DNA of 64,000 bases from Mycobacterium dioxanotrophicus (GCF_002157835.1 NZ_CP020809.1:5084001-5148000); one strand, 5' to 3'. Counted from the first letter of the stretch, positions 47,969 to 61,683 are shown. The notes: a model not told the origin generated them from the letters alone. Program-made: numbers and translations.

Positions 47969-49266
47969 TGACTACCGACGAATCCTCCGTCGTCATGGTC
48001 GGCGGGCAGGACTGGGACGAGGTCGTCGCCGCGGCCCGCGAGCATGCCGGCGAGCGCATCGTGGTCAACATGGGCCCACAGCATCCGTCGACGCACGGCG
48101 TACTGCGCCTGATCCTCGAGATCGAGGGCGAGATCATCACCGAAGCCCGGTGCGGCATCGGGTATCTGCACACCGGCATCGAGAAGAACCTGGAGTTCCG
48201 CAACTGGACCCAGGGCGTCACCTTCGTCACCCGAATGGATTACCTGTCACCGTTTTTCAACGAGACGGCGTACTGCCTGGGCGTGGAGAAGTTGCTCGGT
48301 ATCACCGACGACATCCCCGAACGCGCCAACGTGATCCGCGTGATGCTGATGGAACTCAACCGGATCACATCGCATCTGGTGGCGCTGGCGACCGGCGGCA
48401 TGGAGCTGGGCGCGATGAGCGCGATGTTCTACGGGTTCCGCGAGCGCGAGGAAATCCTGAAAGTCTTCGAATCGATCACCGGCCTGCGCATGAACCACGC
48501 CTATATCCGGCCCGGCGGCGTGGCCGTCGACCTCCCCGGTGATGCGATCGGCCAGCTGCGGGCGTTGATGGAGCTGCTGCCGAAACGGTTGAACGACTTG
48601 GAGGATCTGCTCAACGAGAACTACATCTGGAAGGCCCGCACGGTCGGTGTCGGGTATCTCGACCTCACCGGCTGCATCGCACTGGGCATCACCGGGCCCG
48701 TGCTGCGGTCCACCGGGTTGCCGCACGACCTGCGCAAGACCCAACCGTATTGCGGCTACGAGAACTACGAATTCGACGTCATCACCGACGACCGGTGTGA
48801 TTCCTACGGCCGCTACATCATTCGCGTCAAGGAGATGCGCGAGTCACTGAAGATCGTCCAGCAGTGCATCGACCGCCTGGAGCCCGGGCCGGTGATGATC
48901 AGCGACAAGAAGCTGGCGTGGCCCGCCGACCTCAAAGTCGGACCCGACGGGCTCGGTAACTCCCCCGAGCACATCGCGAAGATCATGGGCCATTCGATGG
49001 AAGGCCTGATCCACCACTTCAAGCTCGTCACCGAGGGCATCCGGGTACCGGCCGGGCAGGTCTACGTGGCGGTGGAGTCGCCACGCGGTGAGCTCGGCGT
49101 CCACATGGTCTCCGACGGCGGCACCCGGCCCTACCGGGTGCACTACCGCGACCCGTCGTTCACCAATCTGCAAGCGGTGGCGGCGACGTGCGAAGGCGGC
49201 ATGGTCGCCGACGCGATCGCGGCAGTGGCGTCGATCGATCCGGTCATGGGAGGGGTGGACCGCTAG
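47968..49266 (+). CDS. nuoD: NADH-quinone oxidoreductase subunit D (quinone site)
   Basis: 432 residues. The 49-kDa signature [21 protein letters not shown] is at about residue 33, followed by [12 protein letters not shown], and the C-terminal end [13 protein letters not shown] is complete. It binds quinone near the N2 cluster. Its TAG stop is directly followed by the nuoE GTG. Confidence 0.98.
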   Translation: MTTDESSVVMVGGQDWDEVVAAAREHAGERIVVNMGPQHPSTHGVLRLILEIEGEIITEARCGIGYLHTGIEKNLEFRNWTQGVTFVTRMDYLSPFFNETAYCLGVEKLLGITDDIPERANVIRVMLMELNRITSHLVALATGGMELGAMSAMFYGFREREEILKVFESITGLRMNHAYIRPGGVAVDLPGDAIGQLRALMELLPKRLNDLEDLLNENYIWKARTVGVGYLDLTGCIALGITGPVLRSTGLPHDLRKTQPYCGYENYEFDVITDDRCDSYGRYIIRVKEMRESLKIVQQCIDRLEPGPVMISDKKLAWPADLKVGPDGLGNSPEHIAKIMGHSMEGLIHHFKLVTEGIRVPAGQVYVAVESPRGELGVHMVSDGGTRPYRVHYRDPSFTNLQAVAATCEGGMVADAIAAVASIDPVMGGVDR

Positions 49267-49998
49267 GTGAGCGAAGTTTTCCTGGAACTCGGGCAACGGC
49301 CCGACGAAGCGGGCCCGCCGATCAACGGGCCCGCGGCATATCCCGACGACGTCACCGACCGGTTGACCGCCGACGCGGAACGCATCACCGCCCGCTACCC
49401 CGATGCGCGCTCGGCCCTGCTGCCATTGCTGCACCTGGTGCAGTCCGAGGACGGGTGCCTCACGCCCGCCGGAATCCGGTTCTGCGCAGAGCGACTCGGT
49501 CTGACCGATGCCGAGGTCACCGCGGTGGCGACGTTCTACTCGATGTACCGGCGCACCCCGACCGGCGATTACCTGGTGGGCGTGTGCACCAACACGTTGT
49601 GCGCGATCATGGGCGGTGACGCCATTCTCGATGCGCTGCAGCAGCATCTGGACATCCACGCCGGGCAGACCACGACCGACGGGCGCGTCACCCTCGAGCA
49701 CATCGAGTGCAACGCCGCGTGCGACTACGCGCCCGTCGTCATGGTCAACTGGGAATTCTTCGACAACCAAACCCCCTCGTCTGCACGCGATCTGGTCGAC
49801 GGGTTGCGCACCGGCAACCCGCCCGAACCGACCCGCGGCGCGCCGCTGTGCACCTTCCGCGAGACTGCCCGCACCCTGGCCGGACTCACCGACCCGCAGG
49901 TACCGGGCGGCGCACCCGGCGCGGCCACTCTGGCGGGGCTGCACCAGGCCCGGGAACTCGGGATGTCGCCGACGAATCCGGATGGGGCAGGCACATGA
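49267..49998 (+). CDS. nuoE: NADH-quinone oxidoreductase subunit E (cluster N1a)
   Basis: 243 residues. Four ligands for the [2Fe-2S] cluster N1a are seen in VGVCTNTLCAIMGG and IECNAACDYAPVV. The C-terminus is extended by ~70 residues (LAGLTDPQVPGGAPGAATLAGLHQ), as in other actinobacteria. GTG 49267 follows the nuoD TAG without a gap; the stop overlaps the nuoF ATG. Confidence 0.97.
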   Translation: MSEVFLELGQRPDEAGPPINGPAAYPDDVTDRLTADAERITARYPDARSALLPLLHLVQSEDGCLTPAGIRFCAERLGLTDAEVTAVATFYSMYRRTPTGDYLVGVCTNTLCAIMGGDAILDALQQHLDIHAGQTTTDGRVTLEHIECNAACDYAPVVMVNWEFFDNQTPSSARDLVDGLRTGNPPEPTRGAPLCTFRETARTLAGLTDPQVPGGAPGAATLAGLHQARELGMSPTNPDGAGT

Positions 49999-51311
49999 CT
50001 CCGCTGACACCCGTGCTGAGCAGGTTCTGGGACGAACCCGAACCGTGGACGATGGAGACCTACCGCCGCCACGACGGCTACCGGGCGCTGGAGCGGGCGC
50101 TGGCGATGCCGCCCGACGATGTCATTGCGCTGGTCAAGGATTCGGGCCTGCGTGGCCGCGGTGGTGCCGGCTTCCCGACGGGCACGAAGTGGTCGTTCAT
50201 CCCGCAGGGCACCGAGGGCGCCGGCGCCAAGCCGCACTACCTTGTGGTCAACGCCGACGAGTCCGAACCCGGCACCTGCAAAGACATCCCGCTGATGCTG
50301 ACCACACCGCATTTCCTGGTCGAGGGCGTGATCATCGCGGCGTACGCGATCCGCGCCAAGCACGCCTTCATCTACGTTCGCGGCGAAGTCGTGCCGGTGT
50401 TGCGGCGTCTGCAGGCCGCCGTCGCCGATGCGTACGACGCCGGCTATCTGGGTTCGAACATCCTGAATTCGGGATTCGACCTGGAACTGACGGTGCACGC
50501 CGGTGCGGGTGCCTACATCTGCGGTGAGGAGACCGCGCTGCTGGATTCGCTGGAGGGCCGTCGCGGCCAGCCCCGGCTGCGTCCGCCGTTCCCCGCGGTG
50601 GCGGGCCTCTACGCCTGCCCCACCGTGGTCAACAACGTCGAATCCATCGCCAGCGTGCCGCCGATTCTGCTCAACGGAGTGGACTGGTTTCGGTCCATGG
50701 GCTCGGAGAAATCCCCGGGTTTCACGCTGTATTCGCTGTCGGGACATGTGAACAGGCCAGGACAGTACGAGGCGCCGCTGGGCATCACGCTGCGGGAGCT
50801 GCTCAACTATGCCGGTGGTGTGCGCACCGGTCACACGTTGAAGTTCTGGACTCCAGGCGGGTCCTCGACACCGCTGCTGACCACCGAACACCTCGATGTC
50901 CCACTGGATTACGAAGGCATGGCCTCCGTCGGGTCGATGCTCGGGACCAAGGCACTGCAGATCTTCGACGAGACCACCTGCGTGGTCCGCGCGGTGCGCC
51001 GCTGGATCGAGTTCTACGCCCACGAATCCTGCGGCAAGTGCACGCCGTGCCGCGAAGGCACCTACTGGCTGGCGCAGATCTACGCCCGGCTGGAAACCGG
51101 TGCGGCGACCGACGCCGACATCGACAAGCTGCTCGACATCTCCGACACCATCTTCGGGAAGTCGTTCTGCGCCTTGGGCGATGGCGCCGCGTCGCCGGTG
51201 ATGTCGTCGATCAAGTATTTCCGCGACGAATATGTCGCGCACCTCGACGGCGGCTGTCCGTTCGATCCGCACACCTCGGCGTTGATGGCGACCGAAGAGG
51301 CGGGTGTGTAG
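49995..51311 (+). CDS. nuoF: NADH-quinone oxidoreductase subunit F (NADH/FMN site)
   Basis: 438 residues. FMN and NADH binding: [15 protein letters not shown] (about 53) and [12 protein letters not shown]. Cluster N3 ligands: [13 protein letters not shown] (about 340) plus a later Cys in [13 protein letters not shown]. It is the electron entry point of complex I. ATG 49995 overlaps the nuoE stop; the stop is followed by the unusual 116-bp gap with a palindromic element. Confidence 0.98.
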   Translation: MTPLTPVLSRFWDEPEPWTMETYRRHDGYRALERALAMPPDDVIALVKDSGLRGRGGAGFPTGTKWSFIPQGTEGAGAKPHYLVVNADESEPGTCKDIPLMLTTPHFLVEGVIIAAYAIRAKHAFIYVRGEVVPVLRRLQAAVADAYDAGYLGSNILNSGFDLELTVHAGAGAYICGEETALLDSLEGRRGQPRLRPPFPAVAGLYACPTVVNNVESIASVPPILLNGVDWFRSMGSEKSPGFTLYSLSGHVNRPGQYEAPLGITLRELLNYAGGVRTGHTLKFWTPGGSSTPLLTTEHLDVPLDYEGMASVGSMLGTKALQIFDETTCVVRAVRRWIEFYAHESCGKCTPCREGTYWLAQIYARLETGAATDADIDKLLDISDTIFGKSFCALGDGAASPVMSSIKYFRDEYVAHLDGGCPFDPHTSALMATEEAGV

Positions 51312-51323
51312 ATGTTTCTCACC

Positions 51324-51409
51324 GCGAGCAGTCCCCCGCAAGCGGGAGGGGCCCCCACGGTAGGTACCCGACACGCCGAGGTTGCGGGGACCTCAGTGTC
51401 TGTTCGCGC
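51324..51409. repeat. Inverted-repeat element inside the nuoF-nuoG gap
   Basis: The ends GCGAGCAG (51324-51331) and CTGTTCGC (51400-51407) are near-complements. An inner hairpin GACAC...GAGGT with ACCTC...GTGTC (about 51370-51400) and another, CCCCCGC-AA-GCGGGAGG, are present. The right half is similar to 61724-61765 after nuoN (CGACACGCCG...CAGTGTCTG). It separates nuoF and nuoG, elsewhere tightly packed. Confidence 0.65.
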
Positions 51410-51427
51410 AAGGAAAGGGGGCCGCTC

Positions 51428-53815
51428 GTGACATTGGCTGAGCCGACCAAGGACACGCCGCCGGTGGAAATGGTGACGCTGACCATCGATGGCGACGAAA
51501 TCAGTGTTCCGAAGGGAACATTGGTCATCCGCGCGGCCGAGCTGATGGGTATCCAGATCCCGCGGTTCTGTGACCACCCGCTGCTGGATCCGGTGGGCGC
51601 CTGCCGCCAATGCCTGGTCGAGGTCGAGGGACAGCGCAAGCCAATGGCGTCCTGCACCACGACCGTCACCCCGGACATGGTGGTGCGCACACAGTTCAGC
51701 TCCGAAGCGGCGGACAAGGCCCAGCGCGGTGTGATGGAACTGCTGTTGATCAACCATCCGCTCGACTGCCCGATCTGCGACAAGGGCGGGGAATGCCCGC
51801 TGCAGAACCAAGCCATGTCCAACGGGCGCCCGGAGACCCGGTTCACCGATGTCAAGCGCACGTTCCCCAAACCGATCAATGTCTCCGCCCAGGTGCTGCT
51901 GGACCGCGAACGCTGCGTGCTGTGCGCGCGGTGCACCCGATTCTCCGACCAGATCGCCGGTGATCCGTTCATTGCCCTGCTGGAACGCGGTGCGCTGCAA
52001 CAGGTGGGGATCGCACCCGACGAGCCGTTCCAGTCCTACTTCTCCGGCAACACTGTGCAGATCTGCCCGGTCGGGGCATTGACCGGCACCGCCTACCGGT
52101 TCCGCGCCCGGCCTTTCGACCTGGTGTCGAGCCCCAGCGTGTGTGAGCACTGTGCATCGGGGTGCGCCCAGCGCACCGACCACCGCCGCGGAAAAGTCCT
52201 GCGCCGCTTGGCCGGTGACGACCCCGAGGTCAACGAGGAATGGAACTGCGACAAGGGCCGGTGGGCGTTCACCTACCCGACCGTCGGCGACCGCATCACC
52301 ACCCCGCTGCTGCGTGACGACAACGGCGCCCTGCGGCCGGCCTCCTGGTCGGAGGCCCTCACCGTGGCGGGGGGCGGCCTGTTGGCGGCGGGCGGCAACA
52401 CCGCGGTCCTGGTGGGCGGACGCAGCACAGTGGAAGACGCCTACGCCTACTCGAAGTTCGCCCGAATGGTGCTCGGCACCAACGACATCGACTTCCGAGC
52501 CCGCGACCACTCCGCGGAGGAGGCCGACTTCCTCGCCACCGCCGTGGCGGGCAGACCGATGACGCTGCGCTACGCCGACCTGGAAACCGCGCCGACCGTC
52601 CTGCTGGCGGGCTTCGAACCCGAAGAGGAATCACCGATCGTCTTCCTGCGGCTCCGCAAGGGAGCCCGCAAGCACAGGGTGCGAGTAGTGGCGCTGGCGC
52701 CGTTCGCCACCCGTGGCCTGGAAAAGATGGCCGGAACGCTGATCGCCACCGTCCCCGGCGCCGAGGCCGCCGCGCTCGACGCGCTGACCGGCGATGCGCG
52801 GCTGCGCGAACAGGGTGCGGTCATCCTGATCGGTGAACGGCTCGCCGGCTCGCCAGGCGCACTGTCGGCGGCCGCCCGACTGTCCGCCGCCACCGGCGCC
52901 CGGCTGGCCTGGATTCCGCGGCGAGCCGGGGAACGCGGCGCCGTGGAGGCCGGTGCCCTCCCGAACCTGCTGCCCGGCGGCCGTCCGGTCACCGATCCGC
53001 AGGCCCGCGCACAGGCCGAACAGGCCTGGAGCTCCGGCGAGCTGCCGAGCACCCCGGGCCGGGACACCACTGCGATCCTGACCGCGGCGGCCGACGGCCG
53101 GCTGGGCGCCCTGCTCGTCGGCGGTGTCGAACTCGATGATCTTCCTGACCCGGCTCTTGCGGTGTCCGCGCTGCGCGCGACCCCGTTCGTCGTGAGCCTG
53201 GAACTGCGGGAAAGCGCGGTGACCCAACTGGCCGATGTGGTGTTCCCGGTCGCACCCGTGGTCGAGAAGGCCGGCGCATTCGTCGACTGGGAGGGCCGCA
53301 TCAGGCCGTTCGAACCGTCATTGCGCACGAACGCAATTCCCGATCTGCGGGTCCTGCACTACCTCGCCGACGAGATCGGCGTCGACCTGGGAATGTCGAG
53401 CGCTGCGGCCGCCGACGCCGAGTTGGCCACCCTGGGCTCGTGGTCCGGGCCACGAGCCGACGCACCGTCGGTGCCGCCCGCCGCGCAGGCCGAGCCGGGC
53501 CCCGGGCAGGCGGTCCTCGCGAGTTGGCGCATGCTGCTGGACTCCGGGCGACTGCAGGACGGTGAACCCTATCTGGCAGGCACAGCACCGACGCCGGTGG
53601 TTCGACTGTCGGCCGCGACTGCCGCTGAAATCGGTGTGGCCCATGGCGATCCGGTGACCGTCCGGACCGACCGCGGTACGGTCACCCTGCCGCTGGCGGT
53701 GACCGCGATGGCCGACCGGGTGGTCTGGCTGCCACTGCACTCCCCCGGCTCGGCGGTGTATCGACAGCTGGGCGCATCCGCCGGAGCCATCGTGTCGATC
53801 GGAGCCGGATCATGA
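51428..53815 (+). CDS. nuoG: NADH-quinone oxidoreductase subunit G
   Basis: 795 residues. Cluster ligands are: N1b [29 protein letters not shown] (about 43-71); [19 protein letters not shown]4/N5 [16 protein letters not shown]; and N7 [15 protein letters not shown] with [10 protein letters not shown]. The rest is a degenerate molybdopterin-type fold ([21 protein letters not shown]) and a C-terminal molydopterin-dinucleotide-like domain. GTG 51428 follows AAAGGGGG; it matches the family's N-terminus better than the longer open frame. The stop overlaps nuoH (ATGA). Confidence 0.97.
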   Translation: MTLAEPTKDTPPVEMVTLTIDGDEISVPKGTLVIRAAELMGIQIPRFCDHPLLDPVGACRQCLVEVEGQRKPMASCTTTVTPDMVVRTQFSSEAADKAQRGVMELLLINHPLDCPICDKGGECPLQNQAMSNGRPETRFTDVKRTFPKPINVSAQVLLDRERCVLCARCTRFSDQIAGDPFIALLERGALQQVGIAPDEPFQSYFSGNTVQICPVGALTGTAYRFRARPFDLVSSPSVCEHCASGCAQRTDHRRGKVLRRLAGDDPEVNEEWNCDKGRWAFTYPTVGDRITTPLLRDDNGALRPASWSEALTVAGGGLLAAGGNTAVLVGGRSTVEDAYAYSKFARMVLGTNDIDFRARDHSAEEADFLATAVAGRPMTLRYADLETAPTVLLAGFEPEEESPIVFLRLRKGARKHRVRVVALAPFATRGLEKMAGTLIATVPGAEAAALDALTGDARLREQGAVILIGERLAGSPGALSAAARLSAATGARLAWIPRRAGERGAVEAGALPNLLPGGRPVTDPQARAQAEQAWSSGELPSTPGRDTTAILTAAADGRLGALLVGGVELDDLPDPALAVSALRATPFVVSLELRESAVTQLADVVFPVAPVVEKAGAFVDWEGRIRPFEPSLRTNAIPDLRVLHYLADEIGVDLGMSSAAAADAELATLGSWSGPRADAPSVPPAAQAEPGPGQAVLASWRMLLDSGRLQDGEPYLAGTAPTPVVRLSAATAAEIGVAHGDPVTVRTDRGTVTLPLAVTAMADRVVWLPLHSPGSAVYRQLGASAGAIVSIGAGS

Positions 53816-55035
53816 CATATCCCGACCCCACCCTGTTCGGTCATGATCCGTGGTGGCTGATCCTCGCCAAGTCGCTGGCGATCTTCGTGTTCCTGTTGCT
53901 GACGGTGTTGACCGCCATCCTCGTCGAACGCAAAGTGCTGGGCCGCATGCAGATGCGGCCCGGCCCCAACCGCGTCGGCCCCTGGGGTCTGTTGCAGTCG
54001 CTCGCCGACGGCATCAAGCTGGCGCTCAAAGAGGGCCTCACCCCCGCCGGCGTGGACAAGCCCATCTACCTACTGGCGCCGGTGATCTCGGTGATCCCCG
54101 CGTTCATGGCGTTCGCGGTGATCCCGATGGGCGGCGCGGTGTCGGTGTTCGGACACCGCACACCGCTGCAGCTGACCGACCTCCCGGTCGCGGTGCTCTA
54201 CGTGCTGGCCGTCACCTCCATCGGGGTCTACGGAATCGTGCTGGCCGGATGGGCATCGGGCTCCACCTACCCGCTGCTGGGCGGCCTGCGGTCCAGCGCC
54301 CAGGTGATCTCGTACGAGATCGCGATGGCGCTCTCGTTCGCCGCGGTGTTCCTCTACGCCGGCACCATGTCCACCTCGGGGATCGTCGCGGCTCAGGACC
54401 GCACCTGGTACGTGTTCGTGCTGCTGCCGTCGTTCGTGGTGTACGTGACCTCGATGGTCGGCGAAACCAACCGTGCGCCTTTCGATCTGCCCGAGGCCGA
54501 GGGCGAACTCGTCGGCGGCTTCCACACCGAGTACTCGTCACTGAAATTCGCGATGTTCATGCTCGCCGAATACGTCAACATGACCACCGTCTCGGCGCTG
54601 GCCACCACCATGTTCCTCGGCGGATGGCATGCCCCCTTCCCGTTCAACATGATCGACGGCGCCAACAGCGGATGGTGGCCGCTGCTGTGGTTCACCGCCA
54701 AGGTGTGGACCTTCATGTTCATCTACATCTGGCTGCGGGCCACCCTGCCGCGGCTGCGCTACGACCAGTTCATGGCGCTCGGCTGGAAAGTTCTGATCCC
54801 GGTGTCGCTGGTCTGGATCATGGTCGTGGCCGTCACCCACAGCCTGCGCACGCACGGTTATCAAGGCTGGGCCACCGGCCTGATCAGCGCGGCCGTCATC
54901 ATCGTCCTGCTGCTCGCGGTGGTGCTGTGGAAGTCGTTGCGGCGCAGAAGTCTCCCGCCGCCACCCGAGCAGAGCGCCGGAGCGTATCCCGTCCCGCCGC
55001 TCCCGTCCGTCAGGAAGGAGACGGCCGATGCCTAA
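53812..55035 (+). CDS. nuoH: NADH-quinone oxidoreductase subunit H
   Basis: 407 residues with eight helices. Family sequences [35 protein letters not shown] and [37 protein letters not shown] (acidic loop to the quinone cavity) are intact. The C-terminal ~45 residues are polar, a common actinobacterial extension. The end overlaps nuoI by 8 bp. Confidence 0.98.
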   Translation: MTYPDPTLFGHDPWWLILAKSLAIFVFLLLTVLTAILVERKVLGRMQMRPGPNRVGPWGLLQSLADGIKLALKEGLTPAGVDKPIYLLAPVISVIPAFMAFAVIPMGGAVSVFGHRTPLQLTDLPVAVLYVLAVTSIGVYGIVLAGWASGSTYPLLGGLRSSAQVISYEIAMALSFAAVFLYAGTMSTSGIVAAQDRTWYVFVLLPSFVVYVTSMVGETNRAPFDLPEAEGELVGGFHTEYSSLKFAMFMLAEYVNMTTVSALATTMFLGGWHAPFPFNMIDGANSGWWPLLWFTAKVWTFMFIYIWLRATLPRLRYDQFMALGWKVLIPVSLVWIMVVAVTHSLRTHGYQGWATGLISAAVIIVLLLAVVLWKSLRRRSLPPPPEQSAGAYPVPPLPSVRKETADA

Positions 55036-55552
55036 GTTCCTCGACGCGCTGGCCGGTTTCGCGGTCACGTTCGGCTCGATGTTCAAAAAGCCGATCACCG
55101 AAGAGTATCCAGAGAAACCCGGGCCCGTCGCGCCCCGATATCACGGTCGCCACCAGCTCAACCGGTATCCCGACGGATTGGAAAAGTGCATCGGCTGCGA
55201 ATTGTGCGCGTGGGCCTGCCCGGCCGACGCCATCTTCGTGGAGGGCGCCGACAACCTGCCCGGCGAGCGTTTCTCCCCGGGTGAGCGCTACGGGCGGGTG
55301 TACCAGATCAACTATCTGCGCTGCATCGGCTGCGGGTTGTGCATCGAGGCGTGCCCGACTCGGGCGCTGACCATGACCAACGACTACGAAATGGCCGACG
55401 ACAACCGCGCCGACCTCATCCTGGGCAAGGACAAACTGCTGGCGCCGTTGCAGCCGGGCATGTTGGCGCCGCCGCACGACATGGCCCCGGGCAGCACCGA
55501 TGAGGACTACTACCTGGGCAAGATCACGCCTTGTACCGAGGACGCCCGATGA
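55028..55552 (+). CDS. nuoI: NADH-quinone oxidoreductase subunit I (clusters N6a/N6b)
   Basis: 174 residues. Two 4Fe-4S motifs, [14 protein letters not shown] (about 55) and [15 protein letters not shown] (about 98), carry the N6a and N6b clusters that link the peripheral arm to N2. Overlaps nuoH (8 bp) and nuoJ (ATGA). Confidence 0.98.
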   Translation: MPKFLDALAGFAVTFGSMFKKPITEEYPEKPGPVAPRYHGRHQLNRYPDGLEKCIGCELCAWACPADAIFVEGADNLPGERFSPGERYGRVYQINYLRCIGCGLCIEACPTRALTMTNDYEMADDNRADLILGKDKLLAPLQPGMLAPPHDMAPGSTDEDYYLGKITPCTEDAR

Positions 55553-56310
55553 CGCCCGAATTGCTCGCGGCGGCCACCGACGCAGCCACCAGGACCTCGA
55601 CGTCGGAGGCCGTGGTGTTCTGGATTCTCGGCGCGGTCGCGGTGCTCGGAGCGATCGGTGTGGTGGCTGCGCCCAAGGCCGTGTATTCGGCGGTGTTCCT
55701 GGCCTCGACCATGATCGCCCTGGCGGTGCTCTACGTCGCCCAGGATGCGCTGTTCCTCGGCGTGGTGCAGGTGGTCGTCTACACCGGTGCGGTGATGATG
55801 CTGTTCCTGTTCGTCCTGATGCTCATCGGTGTCGACCTGACGGAGTCGCTGGTGGAAACCCTGCGCGGGCAACGGGTCGCGGCACTGATCGCCGGGTTGG
55901 GCTTCGGCATCCTGCTGATCGGTGGTATCGGCAACGTGTCGGCGGTGGGTTTCACCGGACTCGCACAGGCCAACAGCGCCGGCAACGTGCAGGGCCTGGC
56001 GGCGCTGATCTTCACCCGGTACCTGTGGGCGTTCGAGCTCACCAGTGCCCTGCTGATCACGGCCGCGCTCGGCGCCATGGTGCTTGCGCACCGGGAACGC
56101 TTCGAACGCCGAAAAACCCAGCGGGAATTGGCGATCGAACGCTTCCAGGCCGGTGGGCGGCCGACGCCGCTGCCCAATCCCGGCGTCTACGCGCGCCACA
56201 ATGCCGTCGACATCCCGGCGCGGCTGCCCGACGGCTCGGACGCCGTGCTGTCGGTGAGTGCCATTCTGCCGCAGCGCAGCGTGGCGGCTGACGCGGAGAG
56301 GGAGCGCTAG
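55549..56310 (+). CDS. nuoJ: NADH-quinone oxidoreductase subunit J
   Basis: 253 residues, with five helices in the first ~170. The conserved helix with a pi-bulge is at [23 protein letters not shown]. The C-terminal 80 residues are cytoplasmic, with [25 protein letters not shown], as in mycobacteria. The start ATG 55549 overlaps the nuoI stop; six codons further upstream are open but would overlap nuoI more. Confidence 0.97.
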   Translation: MTPELLAAATDAATRTSTSEAVVFWILGAVAVLGAIGVVAAPKAVYSAVFLASTMIALAVLYVAQDALFLGVVQVVVYTGAVMMLFLFVLMLIGVDLTESLVETLRGQRVAALIAGLGFGILLIGGIGNVSAVGFTGLAQANSAGNVQGLAALIFTRYLWAFELTSALLITAALGAMVLAHRERFERRKTQRELAIERFQAGGRPTPLPNPGVYARHNAVDIPARLPDGSDAVLSVSAILPQRSVAADAERER

Positions 56311-56337
56311 ATGGATCTACGGACGCGAGGAGCATAA
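56311..56337 (+). CDS. Possible 8-codon mini-ORF (MDLRTRGA) between nuoJ and nuoK
   Basis: ATG immediately follows the nuoJ TAG, with GAGAGGGAG 6 nt upstream, and the TAA stop overlaps the nuoK ATG (TAATG). It would let ribosomes pass from nuoJ to nuoK without a gap. Evidence is positional only. Confidence 0.3.
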   Translation: MDLRTRGA

Positions 56338-56636
56338 TGGATCCCGCGAATTACCTTTATTTGTCTGCTCTGCTGTTCACCATCGGTGCGGCCGGAGTGT
56401 TGTTGCGGCGCAACGCTATCGTCATGTTCATGTGCGTGGAGTTGATGCTCAACGCGGCGAACCTGGCGTTCGTGACGTTCTCCCGCATGCACGGTCATCT
56501 CGATGGTCAGGTGGTGGCGTTCTTCACCATGGTCGTCGCCGCCTGCGAGGTGGTGATCGGCCTGGCCATCATCATGACCATCTTCCGCACCCGGCACTCG
56601 GCCTCGGTCGACGACGCCAGTCTGCTGAAACACTAA
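56337..56636 (+). CDS. nuoK: NADH-quinone oxidoreductase subunit K
   Basis: 99 residues and three helices. Acidic residues inside the membrane that take part in proton movement are seen in [13 protein letters not shown] and [23 protein letters not shown] precedes ATG 56337, which overlaps the TAA of the possible mini-ORF. Seven bases separate it from nuoL. Confidence 0.98.
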   Translation: MDPANYLYLSALLFTIGAAGVLLRRNAIVMFMCVELMLNAANLAFVTFSRMHGHLDGQVVAFFTMVVAACEVVIGLAIIMTIFRTRHSASVDDASLLKH

Positions 56637-56643
56637 GGGCGCC

Positions 56644-58520
<1,877 letters not shown>

Positions 58521-58524
<4 letters not shown>

Positions 58525-60116
58525 ACACCTTTCCGTGGCTGACGGTGCTCTGGGCGGTCCCGACGATCGGCGCCGCGATCGTGATCCTCATCCCGGCCGG
58601 GCAGCGGGTGCTGGCCAAATGGCTCGCACTGGCCGTGTCGGTGGTGGGACTCGGGGTGGCTGTGGTGCTCGCGGTCGGCTTCGACCCTGCCGGCAAGCAG
58701 TACCAGTTCGTCGAATCCCATCCGTGGATACCGTCTTTCGGGACCGGATATATCCTCGGTGTCGACGGGATCGCCCTGGCGCTGGTGGTGCTCACTGCGG
58801 TTTTGATGCCACTTTTGATCATCGCGGGTTGGAACGATGCCACCGACCGGACAGGGCTGGCCGGCCGTTCGGTGCAGGCGTATCTCGCCCTGATGCTGGC
58901 TGTCGAGGGCATGGTGTTCATGTCTCTGGTGGCCCTGGACATCCTGCTGTTCTACGTGTTCTTCGAGGCCATGCTGATCCCGATGTACTTCCTCATCGGC
59001 GGCTTCGGGGGTGAGAACAGGTCCCGTGCAGCAGTGAAGTTCCTGCTGTACAACCTCTTCGGTGGCCTGGTCATGCTCGCCGCGGTGATCGGACTGTACG
59101 TGGTGACCGCGCAGAGCGACGTCTTCGGGTCCGGGACCTTCGATTTCCGGGCGATCGTCGAGGCAGTGGCGTCGGGTCGACTCGTGCTCAGCCCCGCCGT
59201 CGGCAGCTTCCTGTTCCTGAGTTTCATGTTCGCGTTCGCCGTCAAGGCCCCGCTGTGGCCGTTCCACCGCTGGCTGCCCGACGCCGCGGTGGAGGCCACT
59301 CCGGCCAGCGCGGTGTTGATGATGGCGATCATGGACAAGGTCGGCACGTTCGGCATGCTGCGCTACTGCCTGCCGTTGTTCCCCGACGCGGCAACCTATT
59401 TCCGGCCCGTCATCATCACGCTGGCGGTGATCGGCATCGTGTACGGCGCGGTGCTGGCGATCGGACAGGTCGACGTGATGCGGCTCATCGCCTACACGTC
59501 GATATCGCACTTCGGCTTCATCATCCTGGGCATCTTCGTGATGACCAGTCAGGGCCAGTCCGGGTCGACGCTGTACATGATCAACCACGGGATCTCCACG
59601 GCTGCGCTGTTCCTCATCGCCGGATTCCTGGTGTCGCGGCGCGGTTCCCGGTTGATCGCCTCCTACGGCGGGGTGCAGAAGGTGGCGCCTGTCCTTGCCG
59701 GCACCTTCCTGGTGGCCGGCCTCGCGACCCTGTCACTGCCCGGCCTGGCCCCGTTTATCAGCGAATTCCTGGTCCTCATCGGCACATTCACCCGCTACCC
59801 GGTGTTGGCGGTGTTCGCCGCGACCGCCCTGGTGCTCTCGGCGGTCTACATCCTGTGGACCTACCAGCGGATGATGACCGGACCGGTCCGTGAGGACGAC
59901 GGCGACGGCACCGACGCTGTGCGTAATCTGCGGGATCTGGTTCCTCGCGAGCTCGCCGTGGTGGCACCGCTGATCGCGCTGTTGCTGGTGCTCGGGATCT
60001 ATCCCAAACCCGCGCTCGACGTGATCAATCCCGCTGTCCACCACACCCTGACGATCATGGGCCAGACCGATCCCGTACCGAGCGCACCGCCGACCGTGGC
60101 GGAAGGGAGCCGCTGA
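58521..60116 (+). CDS. nuoM: NADH-quinone oxidoreductase subunit M
   Basis: 531 residues, 14 helices. Conserved [40 protein letters not shown] and [35 protein letters not shown] with the pumping Glu and Lys residues. GTG 58521 overlaps the nuoL stop; GTG 58518 is an equal alternative. One base separates its stop from nuoN. Confidence 0.98.
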
Positions 60117-60117
60117 C

Positions 60118-61683
60118 ATGGTGACACCCAGCATCGAATACGGCTTGCTCTCCCCCATGCTGATCGTCTTCGGCGTGGCGGTCGCCGGTGTTCTCGTGGA
60201 GGCTTTCGCGCCGCGGCGCAGCCGCTACCCGGTTCAGGTGACCCTCGCGCTCGGCGGGCTCATCGCCGCGATCGGCGCGGTGGGGCTGCTGGCGCGCGAC
60301 CTGCACGGCACTCCCGGCCGGGCCGCGGTGCTCGGCGCCGTCATGCTCGATCCGCCGGCGCTGTTCCTGCAGGCCACCATCGCCCTGGTCGGCATTCTCG
60401 GGATCCTGCTGATCGCCGAGCGCCAGATCGGCAGTCAAAGCGGTGACAGCGCACGGGGTCTGGACGGTTTCACCCCGCAGGCCTCGGCGGTCGCGGGCAG
60501 TGTGGCCGAGCAGTTGGCGACCCGCGCAGGGGTCATGCAGACCGAGGTGTTTCCGCTGACCATGCTGGCCATCGGCGGCATGCTGCTGTTCCCGGCCGCC
60601 AACGATCTGCTCACCATGTTCATCGCGCTGGAAGTGCTGTCGTTGCCGCTGTATCTGCTGTGCGGGCTGGCGCGGCGGCGGCGGTTGCTATCCCAGGAAG
60701 CGGCGCTGAAGTACTTTCTGCTCGGGGCGTTTTCGTCAGCGTTCTTCTTGTACGGCGCGGCGATGCTGTACGGCTACTCCGGCACGTTGACGCTGCCGGG
60801 TATCGCCGACGCGGTAGCCACCGGCAGCGGGCACACGTCGCTGGCGCTGATCGGCATCGGCCTGCTGTTGGTCGGGCTGCTGTTCAAAGTGGGTGCGGTG
60901 CCGTTCCATTCGTGGATTCCGGACGTGTATCAAGGGGCGCCGACGGCCATCACGGCGTTCATGGCGGCCGCCACGAAGATCGCGGCCTTCGGTGCCACGC
61001 TGCGCATCTTCTATGTCGCACTACCGCAATTGCGCGCCGACTGGCGCCCGGTGCTGTGGGCGATCGCGATCCTGACCATGGTGATCGGCACCATCACCGC
61101 CGTCACCCAGACGGACGTCAAACGCATGCTGGCGTACTCGGCCGTCGCGCATTCGGGCTTCATCCTCACCGGTGTGATCGCCGCGAATCCGGCCGGGGTG
61201 TCGTCGACGCTGTTCTACCTGTTCGCCTACGGTTTCAGCACGGTCGGCGCGTTCGCGGTGGTCGGCCTGGTCCGCGACGACACGGGCGAGGAGGCGACGG
61301 CCATGTCCCGGTGGGCCGGGTTGGGACGACGCTATCCGGTTGTCGGCGTGGTGTTTTCCCTGTTCCTGCTGGCGTTTGCCGGTATCCCGCTGACCAGTGG
61401 GTTCGTCAGCAAGTTCGCGGTGTTCAAGGCGGCCGGTCAGGGCGGGGCCATCCCACTGGTGATCGTCGGCGTGATCGCCAGCGCCGTCGCCGCGTACTTC
61501 TACGTGCGGGTGATCGTGTTGATGTTTTTCACCGATCCTCCTGATGATGCCCCGGACGTGGTGGTGCCGAGCGGCCCGACGATGACCGTCGTGGCCGTCA
61601 CCGCGGTAGTGACCTTCGCCCTCGGTGCGCTCCCGCAGCCGCTGCTGGATCTCGCCAACAACGCCGAGGCCTTCCTGCGCTGA
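60118..61683 (+). CDS. nuoN: NADH-quinone oxidoreductase subunit N
   Basis: 521 residues, 14 helices. MFIALEVLSLPLYLLCGLARRRRLLSQEAALKYFLLGAFSSAFFLYG and KVGAVPFHSWIPDVYQGAPTAITAFMAAATKIAAFGATLR are the family's antiporter motifs. It completes the operon; no ndh-2 or other gene follows. A GC hairpin and the palindromic element at 61701-61766 close the unit before a convergent TetR gene. Confidence 0.98.
   Translation: MVTPSIEYGLLSPMLIVFGVAVAGVLVEAFAPRRSRYPVQVTLALGGLIAAIGAVGLLARDLHGTPGRAAVLGAVMLDPPALFLQATIALVGILGILLIAERQIGSQSGDSARGLDGFTPQASAVAGSVAEQLATRAGVMQTEVFPLTMLAIGGMLLFPAANDLLTMFIALEVLSLPLYLLCGLARRRRLLSQEAALKYFLLGAFSSAFFLYGAAMLYGYSGTLTLPGIADAVATGSGHTSLALIGIGLLLVGLLFKVGAVPFHSWIPDVYQGAPTAITAFMAAATKIAAFGATLRIFYVALPQLRADWRPVLWAIAILTMVIGTITAVTQTDVKRMLAYSAVAHSGFILTGVIAANPAGVSSTLFYLFAYGFSTVGAFAVVGLVRDDTGEEATAMSRWAGLGRRYPVVGVVFSLFLLAFAGIPLTSGFVSKFAVFKAAGQGGAIPLVIVGVIASAVAAYFYVRVIVLMFFTDPPDDAPDVVVPSGPTMTVVAVTAVVTFALGALPQPLLDLANNAEAFLR

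Noticed and set aside
49725..51374. 549-codon minus-strand frame opposite nuoE/nuoF
   Set aside because: Antisense to genes with clear Fe-S and FMN motifs; no domain of its own.
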